A DNA stretch of 7,971 nucleotides from an uncultured Clostridia bacterium (GTDB lineage: Bacteria > Bacillota > Clostridia > Christensenellales > CASEPJ01). Below are positions 1 through 7,364 of this stretch, piece by piece. Every line of letters begins with the position of its first letter. Within the stretch, counting starts at the first letter, position 1. A program made the translations under genes and the position numbers. Location of the stretch: contig CASEPJ010000086.1 in assembly GCA_949289715.1 (NCBI GenBank), forward strand, positions 1-7,971, written 5' to 3'. Under the pieces are notes generated by a model. That model worked only from the letters and a program-made list of their open reading frames with translations. It was not told the DNA's origin and did not search any database.

Positions 1-16
1 AAATAATATAAAAACC

Positions 17-22
17 GGAGGT
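17..22 (+). promoter_or_regulatory. ribosome binding site of the SSB-like gene
   Basis: GGAGGT lies 6 nt before the ATG at 29. This spacing supports that start over the in-frame Met codon five codons later. The window begins too close upstream to show the promoter. Confidence 0.85.
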
Positions 23-28
23 AGAAAA

Positions 29-715
29 ATGAATTATGAACAAATGAACAATAATAAAGTAATTTTATCGGGAACAATAGTAACCGAACCTACATTCAGT
101 CATTCCGTTTACGGAGAAGGGTTTTATGAAATGAAACTCAATGTTAAACGTTTAAGCGAAGAGAGCGACGAAATACCCGTAACTTTGTCCGAACGGTTAA
201 TTGCCGACAATAATTTAAACGTGGGAAGCAAATTATCCTTGGCGGGACAATTCAGAAGTTATAATAAAGTAGTAGATAATAAAAGCAAATTGATGCTGAC
301 GGTTTTTGTTAGAGAACTTCTTTTGGAGGAAGAAGTGGAAAACTCGAATCTTATTGAATTATCGGGTTTTATATGTAAACAACCTGTTTACAGAACCACG
401 CCTTTCAAACGTGAAATTGCCGATATTTTATTAGCCGTTAACAGGGCATATAATAAATCAGATTATATTCCGTGTATTGCCTGGGGAAGAAATGCGAGGT
501 ATGCCAATATTTTAAAAATAGGTGAAAAAGTAGGAGTTTCGGGACGTATCCAAAGCAGAATATATCAGAAAAAAAATGAAGAAGGGCAGTTGGAAAATAA
601 AGTGGCATATGAAGTTTCCATATGCAAATTAATCAGTGAGGAACATTCTAATACACAAATTAAACATATTGAAAATTACGACAATTTTACTATGTTCGAC
701 GGAAATATAATTTAA
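29..715 (+). CDS. tandem OB-fold single-stranded-DNA-binding (SSB-like) protein
   Basis: A 228-residue protein that looks like two SSB-type OB folds in a row (about residues 9-100 and 106-203). Each repeat opens with a beta-strand of the kind that starts an SSB fold (NKVILSGTIVTEP and NLIELSGFICKQP). The second repeat is better conserved, with TPFKREIADILLAVNR, SDYIPCIAWGRNA and GRIQSRIYQKK, a signature I recall from clostridial proteins annotated as SSB or primosomal-N-like. Function by family: binding of ssDNA during replication, repair or recombination in the cytoplasm. Canonical SSB is about 150-170 residues with one OB fold and an acidic DDxxPF-like tip that recruits partners. Here the C-terminus is TMFDGNII, so that tip is absent and this is probably not the housekeeping SSB. 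The gene is followed by a terminator and appears to be the last gene of its transcript. Fold and family are fairly secure, the specific role is not. Confidence 0.82.
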   Translation: MNYEQMNNNKVILSGTIVTEPTFSHSVYGEGFYEMKLNVKRLSEESDEIPVTLSERLIADNNLNVGSKLSLAGQFRSYNKVVDNKSKLMLTVFVRELLLEEEVENSNLIELSGFICKQPVYRTTPFKREIADILLAVNRAYNKSDYIPCIAWGRNARYANILKIGEKVGVSGRIQSRIYQKKNEEGQLENKVAYEVSICKLISEEHSNTQIKHIENYDNFTMFDGNII

Positions 716-734
716 TATTAATTAAACCAATATA

Positions 735-764
735 AAAAAGACCGTTAATATTGACGGTCTTTTT
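735..764. terminator. bidirectional rho-independent terminator between convergent genes
   Basis: GACCGT (740-745) pairs with ACGGTC (754-759) across an 8-nt loop. A run of A (735-739) and a run of T (760-764) flank the stem, so a U-tail is made in either direction. It lies 19 bp after the SSB-like stop and about 60 bp after the stop of the opposing acetyltransferase, and can serve both. Confidence 0.85.
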
Positions 765-826
765 AGCTGAAATTACAATAAATAAATTAATTAAAATTAT
801 TTATAATTTATATGATTGACAAAAAT

Positions 827-1408
827 TTAATTTTCGTTACGAGTATTATCTCTTGTTATTTCTCGAATAACTTTACAAGGATTACCTGCCGCAATAACAT
901 TGGAGGGTATATTTTTATTAACTACGCTGCCTGCACCTATTATAGAATTATCCCCTATTGTAACGCCAGGCAAAACTTTAACGTTTGCGCCTATCCAAAC
1001 ATTGTTTCCAATATGTATCGGATAAGCAAATTCCGAGCCGGAAATTCTTTCTTCAATGTTTATCGGATGTCCTGAAGTATAAAATCCGCAATTTGGTGCG
1101 ATTAATACGTTATCTCCGAAAGTTACTTTTGCTGCATCTAAAATTACGCAATTATAATTGCTGAAAAAATTTTCTCCAATTTCTATATTGAACCCGTAAT
1201 CGCAGAAGAAGGGGGAGGATATATAAAAATTTGATTTTGTTTTTCCTATAATTTTCTTTATAAGTTTTTTTTGGCTGTTGATTTTCAAAGGAGATATTTT
1301 GTTGAATTTATAACATAATTGTTTACATTTCTTTAAATAGGTTAATAGCTCTTTGTCTTTATTAGGATTATATAACATACCTTTATCCATTTTTTCTTTT
1401 TCTGTCAT
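827..1408 (-). CDS. sugar O-acetyltransferase (maltose/galactoside acetyltransferase family)
   Basis: A 193-residue protein of the LacA/Maa/NodL group, which transfer acetyl from acetyl-CoA to a sugar hydroxyl in the cytoplasm. Residues about 5-55 match the N-terminal Mac region (KGMLYNPNKDKELL, then LCYKFN). Residues about 72-180 form a left-handed beta-helix of hexapeptide repeats (IEIGEN, VTFGDN, IHIGNN, VTIGDN, SIIGAG). The likely catalytic histidine is H114 in YTSGHPI, at the position of His115 in LacA. NVWIGANV and AAGNPCKV are typical of the CoA-binding end. Length is normal for the family. AAAGGTG (1414-1420, minus strand) ends 5 nt before the start and supports it. The gene sits alone between two terminators, so it is probably monocistronic. 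The actual sugar acceptor cannot be inferred, since these enzymes are often detoxifying or of unknown substrate. Confidence 0.9.
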   Translation of the reverse strand: MTEKEKMDKGMLYNPNKDKELLTYLKKCKQLCYKFNKISPLKINSQKKLIKKIIGKTKSNFYISSPFFCDYGFNIEIGENFFSNYNCVILDAAKVTFGDNVLIAPNCGFYTSGHPINIEERISGSEFAYPIHIGNNVWIGANVKVLPGVTIGDNSIIGAGSVVNKNIPSNVIAAGNPCKVIREITRDNTRNEN

Positions 1409-1480
1409 ATTTGCACCTTTTTTGAATTATAATTGTTATTAAAACAAATTATTTTTTTGATTTGTTAAAATTTTTTAAAT

Positions 1481-1512
1481 AAAAACCGTTAAAGTTTTTT
1501 TTAACGGTTTTT
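1481..1512 (-). terminator. rho-independent terminator after glyA
   Basis: A perfect 13-bp stem: AAAAACCGTTAAA (1481-1493) and its complement (1500-1512) around a 6-nt T-rich loop. On the minus strand it starts about 18 bp past the glyA stop and ends in a U tract. It should close the valS-glyA transcript and insulate the acetyltransferase gene downstream. Confidence 0.88.
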
Positions 1513-1530
1513 AGTAAAATTTCGATTAGG

Positions 1531-2784
1531 TTAATCTATTATATCATCTTTATAAAGAGGATATTGAGTTAATAATATTTCAACTTTTTCCGTCACCGAT
1601 TTATAAGCTGATTCCCTGTTATCTATTATATCCGTAATTAAATCCGCAATTATTTCCATATCTTTTTCTTTCATTCCACGTGAAGTAACAGCGGGAGTGC
1701 CTATTCTTATTCCGCTTGTGATGAAAGGACTTTCTGTTTCAAAAGGAATAGTATTTTTATTTACGGTTATATGAACTTCGTCTAACATTGCTTCCAAAGC
1801 TTTTCCCGTTATGTTTTTATTTCTTAAATCCAAAAGCATCAAATGATTATCGGTTCCGCCGCTGACGAGTTTAATTCCGTTAGATATAAATCTTTTTGCC
1901 ATAGCCGCTGCATTTAAAACAATTTGATGTTGATATTGTTTAAATTCAGGCGTGGAGGCTTCCTTTAGGGCTACGGTTTTTCCGGCAATTATGTGCATTA
2001 ACGGTCCTCCCTGTGTACCCGGGAATATGGCTTTATCTATTTGCTTTGCATACTGTTCCTTACACATAATCATACCGCCTCTAGGACCTCTCAGAGTTTT
2101 ATGCGTAGTAGTGGTAACAAAATCCGCATATTTACAAGGATTATCGTGTTCGTTTGCTACGACAAGACCTGCAATATGAGCCATATCTACCATTAAATAA
2201 GCCCCTACCGAATCGGCTATTTCTTTAAATTTTTTAAAATCTATTTTTCTGGGATAAGCGGATGCTCCTGCAAGAATTAATTTAGGTCTATGTATATCTG
2301 CCAATTTTGCCAATTCTTCGTAATCTATGGTTTCGGTTTCTTTATTTACGCCGTAAGGTACTATGTTGAAATACGAGCCGGAAATATTGACGGGACTTCC
2401 GTGAGTTAAATGACCTCCGTGTGAAAGATTCATTCCCATGATGGTATCGCCCGGTTTTAACATTGCAAAATATACGGCTGTATTTGCTTGTGCACCGGAA
2501 TGAGGTTGAACATTTACATGTTCTGCAGAAAAAAGTTTTTTTGCACGTTCAATGGCAAGAGTTTCGGCAATGTCAACGTATTGGCAACCTCCGTAATATC
2601 TTTTGCCGGGATAACCTTCGGCATATTTATTAGTAAGGTGAGAACCGCAAGCTGCCATAACGGCAGGGGATACGAAATTTTCACTTGCAATAAGTTCTAT
2701 ATTGCCTCTTTGTCTGCCGAGTTCGAGTTTTAATGCATCGTATAATTCATTATCTACAGCTTTTATGGATTTTAAATCAATCAT
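1531..2784 (-). CDS. glyA: serine hydroxymethyltransferase
   Basis: A 417-residue, full-length fold-type I PLP enzyme that converts serine plus tetrahydrofolate to glycine plus 5,10-methylene-THF. It is the main source of one-carbon units for purine, thymidylate and methionine synthesis. The PLP lysine is K229 in TTTTHKTLRGPRGG. Other conserved sites are NKYAEGYPGKRYYGG (about 52-66, with Y55, E57 and Y65), the HGGHLTHGS stretch (122-130), D200 and H203 in VDMAHIAG, and R360 in SGIRIGTPA, which should bind the substrate carboxylate. No key residue is missing. The start is supported by AAGGAG (2791-2796 on the minus strand) 6 nt upstream. A second AAAGGAG-like stretch lies a little further upstream. 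The gene begins 28 bp after the valS stop on the same strand with no terminator between, so co-transcription is likely. Confidence 0.98.
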   Translation of the reverse strand: MIDLKSIKAVDNELYDALKLELGRQRGNIELIASENFVSPAVMAACGSHLTNKYAEGYPGKRYYGGCQYVDIAETLAIERAKKLFSAEHVNVQPHSGAQANTAVYFAMLKPGDTIMGMNLSHGGHLTHGSPVNISGSYFNIVPYGVNKETETIDYEELAKLADIHRPKLILAGASAYPRKIDFKKFKEIADSVGAYLMVDMAHIAGLVVANEHDNPCKYADFVTTTTHKTLRGPRGGMIMCKEQYAKQIDKAIFPGTQGGPLMHIIAGKTVALKEASTPEFKQYQHQIVLNAAAMAKRFISNGIKLVSGGTDNHLMLLDLRNKNITGKALEAMLDEVHITVNKNTIPFETESPFITSGIRIGTPAVTSRGMKEKDMEIIADLITDIIDNRESAYKSVTEKVEILLTQYPLYKDDIID

Positions 2785-2790
2785 ATTATA

Positions 2791-2796
2791 CTCCTT
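2791..2796 (-). promoter_or_regulatory. ribosome binding site of glyA
   Basis: On the minus strand this reads AAGGAG with a 6-nt spacer to the ATG at 2784. It lies in the 28-bp valS-glyA gap, which is too short for a promoter with leader or a riboswitch. This supports read-through from valS. Confidence 0.75.
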
Positions 2797-2812
2797 ATGC
2801 TCCTTTTGTTAC

Positions 2813-5428
2813 TTATTGATAAAGTTTCATTTGTTCTTTTATTTTTAGTATTAAATCATTGTATTTCGTTATTTTTTCTTTTTCTGCATCCAAGAGATGT
2901 TTCGGCGCTTTAGCTACGAAACCTTGATTGGATAGTTTGTTTTTTGCTCGTTCAAGTTCGCTTTCGGCGTTTTCTAATTCCTTGTTTAATTTATCTAATG
3001 CAAGTTTAAAATCTACTAGTTCTCCCATAGGCAAGAAAACTTCGCACAGACGTGTTGCAAAAGAAACGGTTTTTTCGGGCAACATATTTTTATCGGTTAC
3101 TAAAACAGTATCAGTTCCGTAACCTAATTTTTCTATATATTTTATATTGTTAATAATAATTTCGCTTTTTGTTATAAGATAAATTTGAGTCCTCTTAGAA
3201 TTGGGTACGTTCATTTCGGCACGTATATTTCTAATTTTAGAAATTACGTTTTTTACGTCCTCGAAATCTTGAGATATTGTTTTATATCTGGCGAAGGATT
3301 GAGAGGGCAGCGGCCATTGCGATATCATTATGCTTTCTTCGTGAACAGGTAAATTCAAATAGATTTCTTCTGTAATAAAAGGTGTGAACGGGTGCATCAA
3401 TTTCAATATTTGCATTAAAATATAGTTCAAAACGCTTACGGTATCAGTTTTTTGAGATATGTCTTCCGAATATAGGATAGGTTTCGATAATTCAATATAC
3501 CAATCGCAAAAATCGCTCCAAACAAAGTCGTAAAGCTTTGCAAGCGCTAATCCCAATTCATATTTATTCAAATTTTTTGTTACATCTTTTATTACTAAAT
3601 TCAATTTATAAAGTATCCATTTATCGCTGGAAGTTTTTTTCACCTTGTTAATAGGTTTTATGTTTATATTTTCGCTGTTCATCAAAACGAAACGGGAGGC
3701 ATTCCATAACTTATTCATAAAGTTTCTGCCGGCTTCCACCTTTTCTTTTTTAAAGCGTGTGTCTCCTCCGGGAGCAATACCCGACAGTAGAGAAAAACGC
3801 AAAGTGTCAGCGCCGTACTCGTTGATAATTTCCAAAGGATCTATTCCATTACCTAACGATTTACTCATTTTAAGACCGTTTGCATCTCTTACGATTCCGT
3901 GTATCAAAACATCTTTAAATGGAATTTCTTTCATGCATTCCAATCCTGAAAAAATCATTCTTGCAACCCAGAAGAAAATAATGTCATAAGCGGTTATAAG
4001 CACACTGGTAGGATAAAAATATTCTAAATCCTCACTTTTTTCGGGCCATCCCAAAGTAGAAAAGGGCCATAAAGCGGAAGAGAACCAAGTATCTAAAACA
4101 TCTTCGTCTTGCTTTAAATCCGTATTACCGCATTTTGGGCAGTATACGGGTTTATCTTCGGAAACTATCATTTCTCCGCAAGAGCAGTAATATGCAGGTA
4201 TTCTGTGTCCCCACCATAATTGACGAGATATGCACCAGTCTTTAATATTTTCCATCCAGTTAAAATATATTTTTTCAAAACGCTTGGGAATAAACTTTAT
4301 CGACTCGTCCTTAACCGATTTTATTGCCGGGGTAGCTAAAGGCTGCATTTTTACAAACCACTGCGTACTAACTGTTGACTCGGCAACTGTGTTGCAGCGG
4401 TAGCAATGACCGATTTTATTTTGATGAGGTACTGTTTTTTCTAAAAGTCCGAGAGCTTCTAAATCTTTAACTACAAGCTGTCTTGCTTCGAAACGTTCCA
4501 TACCGCAATATTTGCCGGTTAATTCGTTTAAATAACCGTCATCGTTTATAACTTTTACTACTTCTAAGTTATGTCTTAACCCCACTTCGAAATCGTTAGG
4601 ATCGTGTGCAGGCGTAATTTTTACGCAACCGGTGCCGAATTCCGTGTCTACATATGAATCGGCGATTACTTCAATTTCCTTATTTACCAAAGGCAATATT
4701 AATTTTTTTCCTACAAATTTTTTATATCGTTTATCTGCGGGATTGACTGCAACTGCCGTATCTCCGAATAAAGTTTCCGGTCTGGTGGTGGCAACCGTTA
4801 AATATTCGTTGCTGTCTTTAAAATAATATTTTATGTGCCATAATTTTGAATCGGCGTCTTCATAGTTAACTTCGGCATCGGAGAGAGCGGTCTTGCAATT
4901 AGGACACCAGTTGATTATTCTGTTACCTCTGTAAATTAAACCTTTTTTATATAAATTAACAAAATATTTTTTTACAGCTTTAGAACAGCGTTCGTCCATA
5001 GTAAAAGCCTCTCTTGACCAATCGCAAGATGAGCCTAACGACCTTATTTGAGTACAAATTCTTCCGCCGTATTTTTCTTTCCATTTATAAGCTCTTTTTA
5101 AAAATTCTTCCCTGCCTATTTGTTGTTTGGTTAAACCTTCTTCTTTTAGGGCGTCAACAATTTTTACTTCGGTAGCTATCGAAGCATGGTCTGTTCCCGG
5201 AAGCCATAAAGTAGAATATCCCTGCATTCTTTTAAAGCGGATAACTGCGTCCTGAATGGCTTGATTAAGGGCATGTCCCATATGCAATTGTCCCGTTATA
5301 TTGGGCGGCGGAATAACTATGGTAAACGGTTTTTTGTTCTTATCTGCTATAGCCTTAAAATATCCCTTATTTTCCCAATTTTCATATATTCTTTTTTCGC
5401 AAGATTTGGGATTGAAATTTTTATCCAT
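2813..5428 (-). CDS. valS: valyl-tRNA synthetase
   Basis: An 871-residue class I aminoacyl-tRNA synthetase that charges tRNA-Val with valine. The HIGH motif is HMGH (49-52) in PPPNITGQLHMGHALN. The KMSKS motif is at 520-524 (GLKMSKSLGNGIDP). The CP1 editing domain, which hydrolyses mischarged Thr-tRNA-Val, carries TTRPETL (214-220) and HDPNDFEVG (from about 275). Cysteine pairs C175/C178 with C342/C345, and C415/C417 with C430/C433, look like two zinc knuckles as in other ValRS. The DALR-type anticodon-binding domain follows (about 600-750). The C-terminal arm (about 805-870, LDKLNKELENAESELERAKNKL) is the typical ValRS coiled coil. Length is normal and intact. AAAAGGAG (5436-5443, minus strand) lies 7 nt before the start. 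No T-box is present: the divergent gap is short and lacks the conserved T-box sequence. Confidence 0.98.
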   Translation of the reverse strand: MDKNFNPKSCEKRIYENWENKGYFKAIADKNKKPFTIVIPPPNITGQLHMGHALNQAIQDAVIRFKRMQGYSTLWLPGTDHASIATEVKIVDALKEEGLTKQQIGREEFLKRAYKWKEKYGGRICTQIRSLGSSCDWSREAFTMDERCSKAVKKYFVNLYKKGLIYRGNRIINWCPNCKTALSDAEVNYEDADSKLWHIKYYFKDSNEYLTVATTRPETLFGDTAVAVNPADKRYKKFVGKKLILPLVNKEIEVIADSYVDTEFGTGCVKITPAHDPNDFEVGLRHNLEVVKVINDDGYLNELTGKYCGMERFEARQLVVKDLEALGLLEKTVPHQNKIGHCYRCNTVAESTVSTQWFVKMQPLATPAIKSVKDESIKFIPKRFEKIYFNWMENIKDWCISRQLWWGHRIPAYYCSCGEMIVSEDKPVYCPKCGNTDLKQDEDVLDTWFSSALWPFSTLGWPEKSEDLEYFYPTSVLITAYDIIFFWVARMIFSGLECMKEIPFKDVLIHGIVRDANGLKMSKSLGNGIDPLEIINEYGADTLRFSLLSGIAPGGDTRFKKEKVEAGRNFMNKLWNASRFVLMNSENINIKPINKVKKTSSDKWILYKLNLVIKDVTKNLNKYELGLALAKLYDFVWSDFCDWYIELSKPILYSEDISQKTDTVSVLNYILMQILKLMHPFTPFITEEIYLNLPVHEESIMISQWPLPSQSFARYKTISQDFEDVKNVISKIRNIRAEMNVPNSKRTQIYLITKSEIIINNIKYIEKLGYGTDTVLVTDKNMLPEKTVSFATRLCEVFLPMGELVDFKLALDKLNKELENAESELERAKNKLSNQGFVAKAPKHLLDAEKEKITKYNDLILKIKEQMKLYQ

Positions 5429-5435
5429 TAAAATA

Positions 5436-5443
5436 CTCCTTTT
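5436..5443 (-). promoter_or_regulatory. ribosome binding site of valS
   Basis: Reads AAAAGGAG on the minus strand with a 7-nt spacer to the ATG at 5428. It fixes the valS start. Confidence 0.75.
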
Positions 5444-5465
5444 ACTTGAACGCCAAATATAATAT

Positions 5466-5471
5466 ATTATA
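5466..5471 (-). promoter_or_regulatory. candidate -10 element of the valS-glyA promoter
   Basis: TATAAT on the minus strand, 37 nt before the valS start, would put transcription start near 5458 and give a leader of about 30 nt. No convincing -35 is found at 16-18 nt spacing. The surrounding DNA is AT-rich, so a chance match is possible. Confidence 0.4.
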
Positions 5472-5513
5472 GTATCATAATTCCGCTTAAAAGTAAATTA
5501 AATTAGCTCGCTT

Positions 5514-5543
5514 TTAACAATTTTGCTTTAAAGGGAATACGAT
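5514..5543 (+). promoter_or_regulatory. candidate promoter of the solute-binding protein gene
   Basis: TTAACA (5514-5519, five of six to TTGACA) and TACGAT (5538-5543, four of six to TATAAT) are separated by 18 nt. Transcription would start near 5550, just ahead of the ribosome binding site. The promoter lies in the 146-bp gap shared with divergent valS. The leader is too short for a riboswitch. Confidence 0.4.
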
Positions 5544-5562
5544 ATATTATATTACAATCAGC

Positions 5563-5567
5563 GGAGG
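5563..5567 (+). promoter_or_regulatory. ribosome binding site deciding a TTG start
   Basis: GGAGG lies 7 nt before TTG at 5575. TTG is chosen over later ATG codons because it restores the positively charged MKK beginning of a signal peptide at the right spacing. Confidence 0.8.
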
Positions 5568-5574
5568 TTTTATT

Positions 5575-5865
5575 TTGAAAAAAATTATTAGTTTTATTAT
5601 TTGTATAATGTTAATATTTACCGTTTCCGTTGCTGCGGTGGGATGTAAAAAAGACAATACGGACGGAAAAACGGTTATTAGACTTAACGAAGTTACGCAC
5701 AGTATTTTTTATGCGCCGCTATATGTGGCAATCGAAAAAGGTTTTTTTGAAGAAGAAGGTTTAACCATAGAATTGACTAACGGAGGAGGAGCCGATAAAT
5801 CGATGACGGCAATTCTTTCGGGTGGAGCAGATATAGGCTTTATGGGACCTGAAGCAGCGATTTAA
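5575..5865 (+). pseudogene. 5' fragment of ABC transporter solute-binding lipoprotein (NMT1/SsuA-like), interrupted
   Basis: A 96-residue remnant of a protein normally about 320-350 residues long. Residues 1-24 form a lipoprotein signal: MKK, a hydrophobic core, and the lipobox AVGC with C24 as the lipidated cysteine. Residues about 34-96 match the start of the NMT1/THI5-like or nitrate/sulfonate/taurine-type binding domain: RLNEVTHSIFYAPLYVAIEKGFFEEEGL, then LSGGADIGFMGPEAAI. The intact protein would be tethered outside the membrane and hand a small ligand to an ABC permease. The ligand cannot be told from this part. Translation stops at TAA (5863-5865) where family members usually continue with a tyrosine-containing stretch. 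The following 59 bp does not continue the family in any frame. A recombinase gene starts immediately afterwards, so I infer insertion of an element rather than a point mutation. The remnant keeps its promoter, ribosome binding site and signal peptide, so a short exported peptide may still be made. Confidence 0.85.
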
Positions 5866-5870
5866 ATGCT
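5856..5870. other. putative attachment junction (attL/attR-type) of the integrated element
   Basis: The host-gene reading frame loses family similarity here. The local sequence AGC-G-ATTTAAAT-GCT is a near-palindrome with one extra base, as might be expected of a hybrid site made of two different half-sites. Serine integrases cross over at a 2-bp core inside a quasi-symmetric site of about 40-50 bp, and their gene usually lies next to one att site. The exact core cannot be set without the other end of the element or an uninterrupted relative. Confidence 0.55.
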
Positions 5871-5924
5871 AAATTGTAAAGAGACCATATATAAATGTTT
5901 TGTTTTTGATAATTTTTTTATATA

Positions 5925-7364
5925 TTAAAGTTCAATATTCCATTCGATTACAATCTTATCCTTATATATCACGATATTTTTAATCAATATAAAAAGAATA
6001 CAAGATTTTTGTTTTTTCGATAAACAAGAAAAATTTTTAAAAATCAAATTTAGTTTATCTGTATCAATATATTCGCTTAGCGAATTTTTTTCGTTTTTTA
6101 AATTACTTATTTTCTTTTCAATCGATGCTATGTTTTTATCTAATTTTTTTTGTTTATTTAGATATAATTCTTTATCCAACAAATCGGTCAAATATAAATC
6201 AAGTAATTTTTCCGATTGTGATTTTAAATTCGTTAGTTCTTCTTCTAAAAGTAATATTTTTTTGTTATCGTTGTTTTTTTGATTTTTCTTATCGAATGAT
6301 ATTTTACGAATAAGGCTTTCTAAATAGTTTTCTAAATAATCAGTATGGATTATTTTGTTTTTGCATATAACGGGCATATATTTCTTATCACGTTTTATTC
6401 TGGCTGCGCATCCGTATACCGTATATATATAATGCTTGCTTTTGCTTCCGTCTGCTTTTATGGTATATCTGTCGTATAATTTACCTACAAATCTGTTTCC
6501 GCATTCTCCGCATAAAATTTTGCCCGTCAATAAATAAGGACTATTGTCGTGTTTTCGTGCAGTTTTATTGTTTTCAACCTGTGTTTGAGCGGCTATAAAT
6601 TTTTCATAGGTAATTATTGGTTCAAAATTGCTGCCTTTATATATTTCTCCTTTAAATTTATAATAACCTGCATAAGTGGGTCTTTGAATTATCGGTTTGC
6701 ATGACATGGGATTGTTAAAAGTTTTTATATCGGGATATTTATTATGAAAGTAATCGTTTAGCTTTCTGAATGAATATCCTTTTAAATATAAATCGAAAAT
6801 TTCATTGATTATTTCTGCCTCTTTTTTATCAATTTCGAACATTTCTTTTTCTTTATTGTATCTGTACCCGAAGGGAACATTGTTGCACGGACACATCATG
6901 CGGCCGCTTCTTGCTCGTTCTTCTTTGCCGAATTTCATTCTTTCGGTAATGGTTTCTCTTTCCAATTCTGAGAAAATGGCAGCTATTTTTAATGCCGCAC
7001 GCCCAAAAGGAGATGATAAGTCTATGTTTTCGCTCAATGAATAGAGAGTTACATTTTTTTCTATGAATAAATCTACTAAGTCTATAACGTCTTTAAGTCT
7101 TCTTGAAAGTCTGTCTAATTTGTAAATAATGACATAGTTGATTTTTCCGATTTTTACATCGTTTATCAATCTTTGCAGAGAAGGACGGTTCATTGAGGCA
7201 CCGGATATTCCTTCGTCCTTATATTTGCCCGCAAGATTAAAATTTTGATATTTGACATAATCAATCATTTTTCTTTCCTGAGCTTCTAAGGAATAACCCT
7301 CCGTTGCCTGTTCCATAGTGCTTACTCTAAAATATATGCCAGCATTTATTTTTTCCGAATTCAT
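5925..7364 (-). CDS. large serine recombinase (site-specific integrase/excisionase)
   Basis: A 479-residue large serine recombinase. The N-terminal resolvase domain (about 7-150) has the nucleophile S15 in YFRVSTMEQ, YKLDRLSRR with D84, R85 and R88, and the long helix from GRAALKIAAIF to ERETITERMKFG. A recombinase domain follows (about 160-265, with VPFGYRYN and RPTYAGYYKFKG). The zinc ribbon has C285, C288, C319 and C334 (CGECG, YGCA, VICKN). A Lys/Glu-rich coiled coil spans about 365-430, as in phage integrases, where it controls synapsis and direction. Length fits the family and all key residues are present, so it should be active. It would cut both att sites at a 2-bp core through a Ser-DNA bond and join them by subunit rotation. 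The start keeps S15 at the normal distance, although the ribosome binding site is weak (GGTG 4 nt upstream). The stop lies 59 bp from the truncated host gene, a typical att-proximal position. Confidence 0.95.
   Translation of the reverse strand: MNSEKINAGIYFRVSTMEQATEGYSLEAQERKMIDYVKYQNFNLAGKYKDEGISGASMNRPSLQRLINDVKIGKINYVIIYKLDRLSRRLKDVIDLVDLFIEKNVTLYSLSENIDLSSPFGRAALKIAAIFSELERETITERMKFGKEERARSGRMMCPCNNVPFGYRYNKEKEMFEIDKKEAEIINEIFDLYLKGYSFRKLNDYFHNKYPDIKTFNNPMSCKPIIQRPTYAGYYKFKGEIYKGSNFEPIITYEKFIAAQTQVENNKTARKHDNSPYLLTGKILCGECGNRFVGKLYDRYTIKADGSKSKHYIYTVYGCAARIKRDKKYMPVICKNKIIHTDYLENYLESLIRKISFDKKNQKNNDNKKILLLEEELTNLKSQSEKLLDLYLTDLLDKELYLNKQKKLDKNIASIEKKISNLKNEKNSLSEYIDTDKLNLIFKNFSCLSKKQKSCILFILIKNIVIYKDKIVIEWNIEL

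Noticed and set aside
812..1075. Open frame of 87 codons on the plus strand
   Set aside because: It lies almost wholly opposite the well-conserved acetyltransferase gene, has no ribosome binding site and resembles no family. The same holds for the plus-strand frames opposite glyA, valS and the recombinase (for example 1952-2179, 3645-3989 and 6805-7044).
1421..1432. TATAAT-like -10 on the minus strand just ahead of the acetyltransferase
   Set aside because: It would put the transcription start within the ribosome binding site and lacks a -35 at proper spacing. It is probably a chance match in AT-rich DNA.
5429..5574. T-box leader for valS
   Set aside because: The whole gap to the divergent gene is 146 bp and the minus-strand leader shows neither the conserved T-box sequence nor a terminator hairpin.
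5544..5574. TPP riboswitch ahead of the NMT1/THI5-like solute-binding gene
   Set aside because: The leader is far too short and no CTGAGA-type element is present.
5863..5865. Simple nonsense mutation ending the solute-binding protein
   Set aside because: Reading past TAA in all three frames gives no sequence like the rest of the family, and another gene occupies the space. A junction explains the data better.
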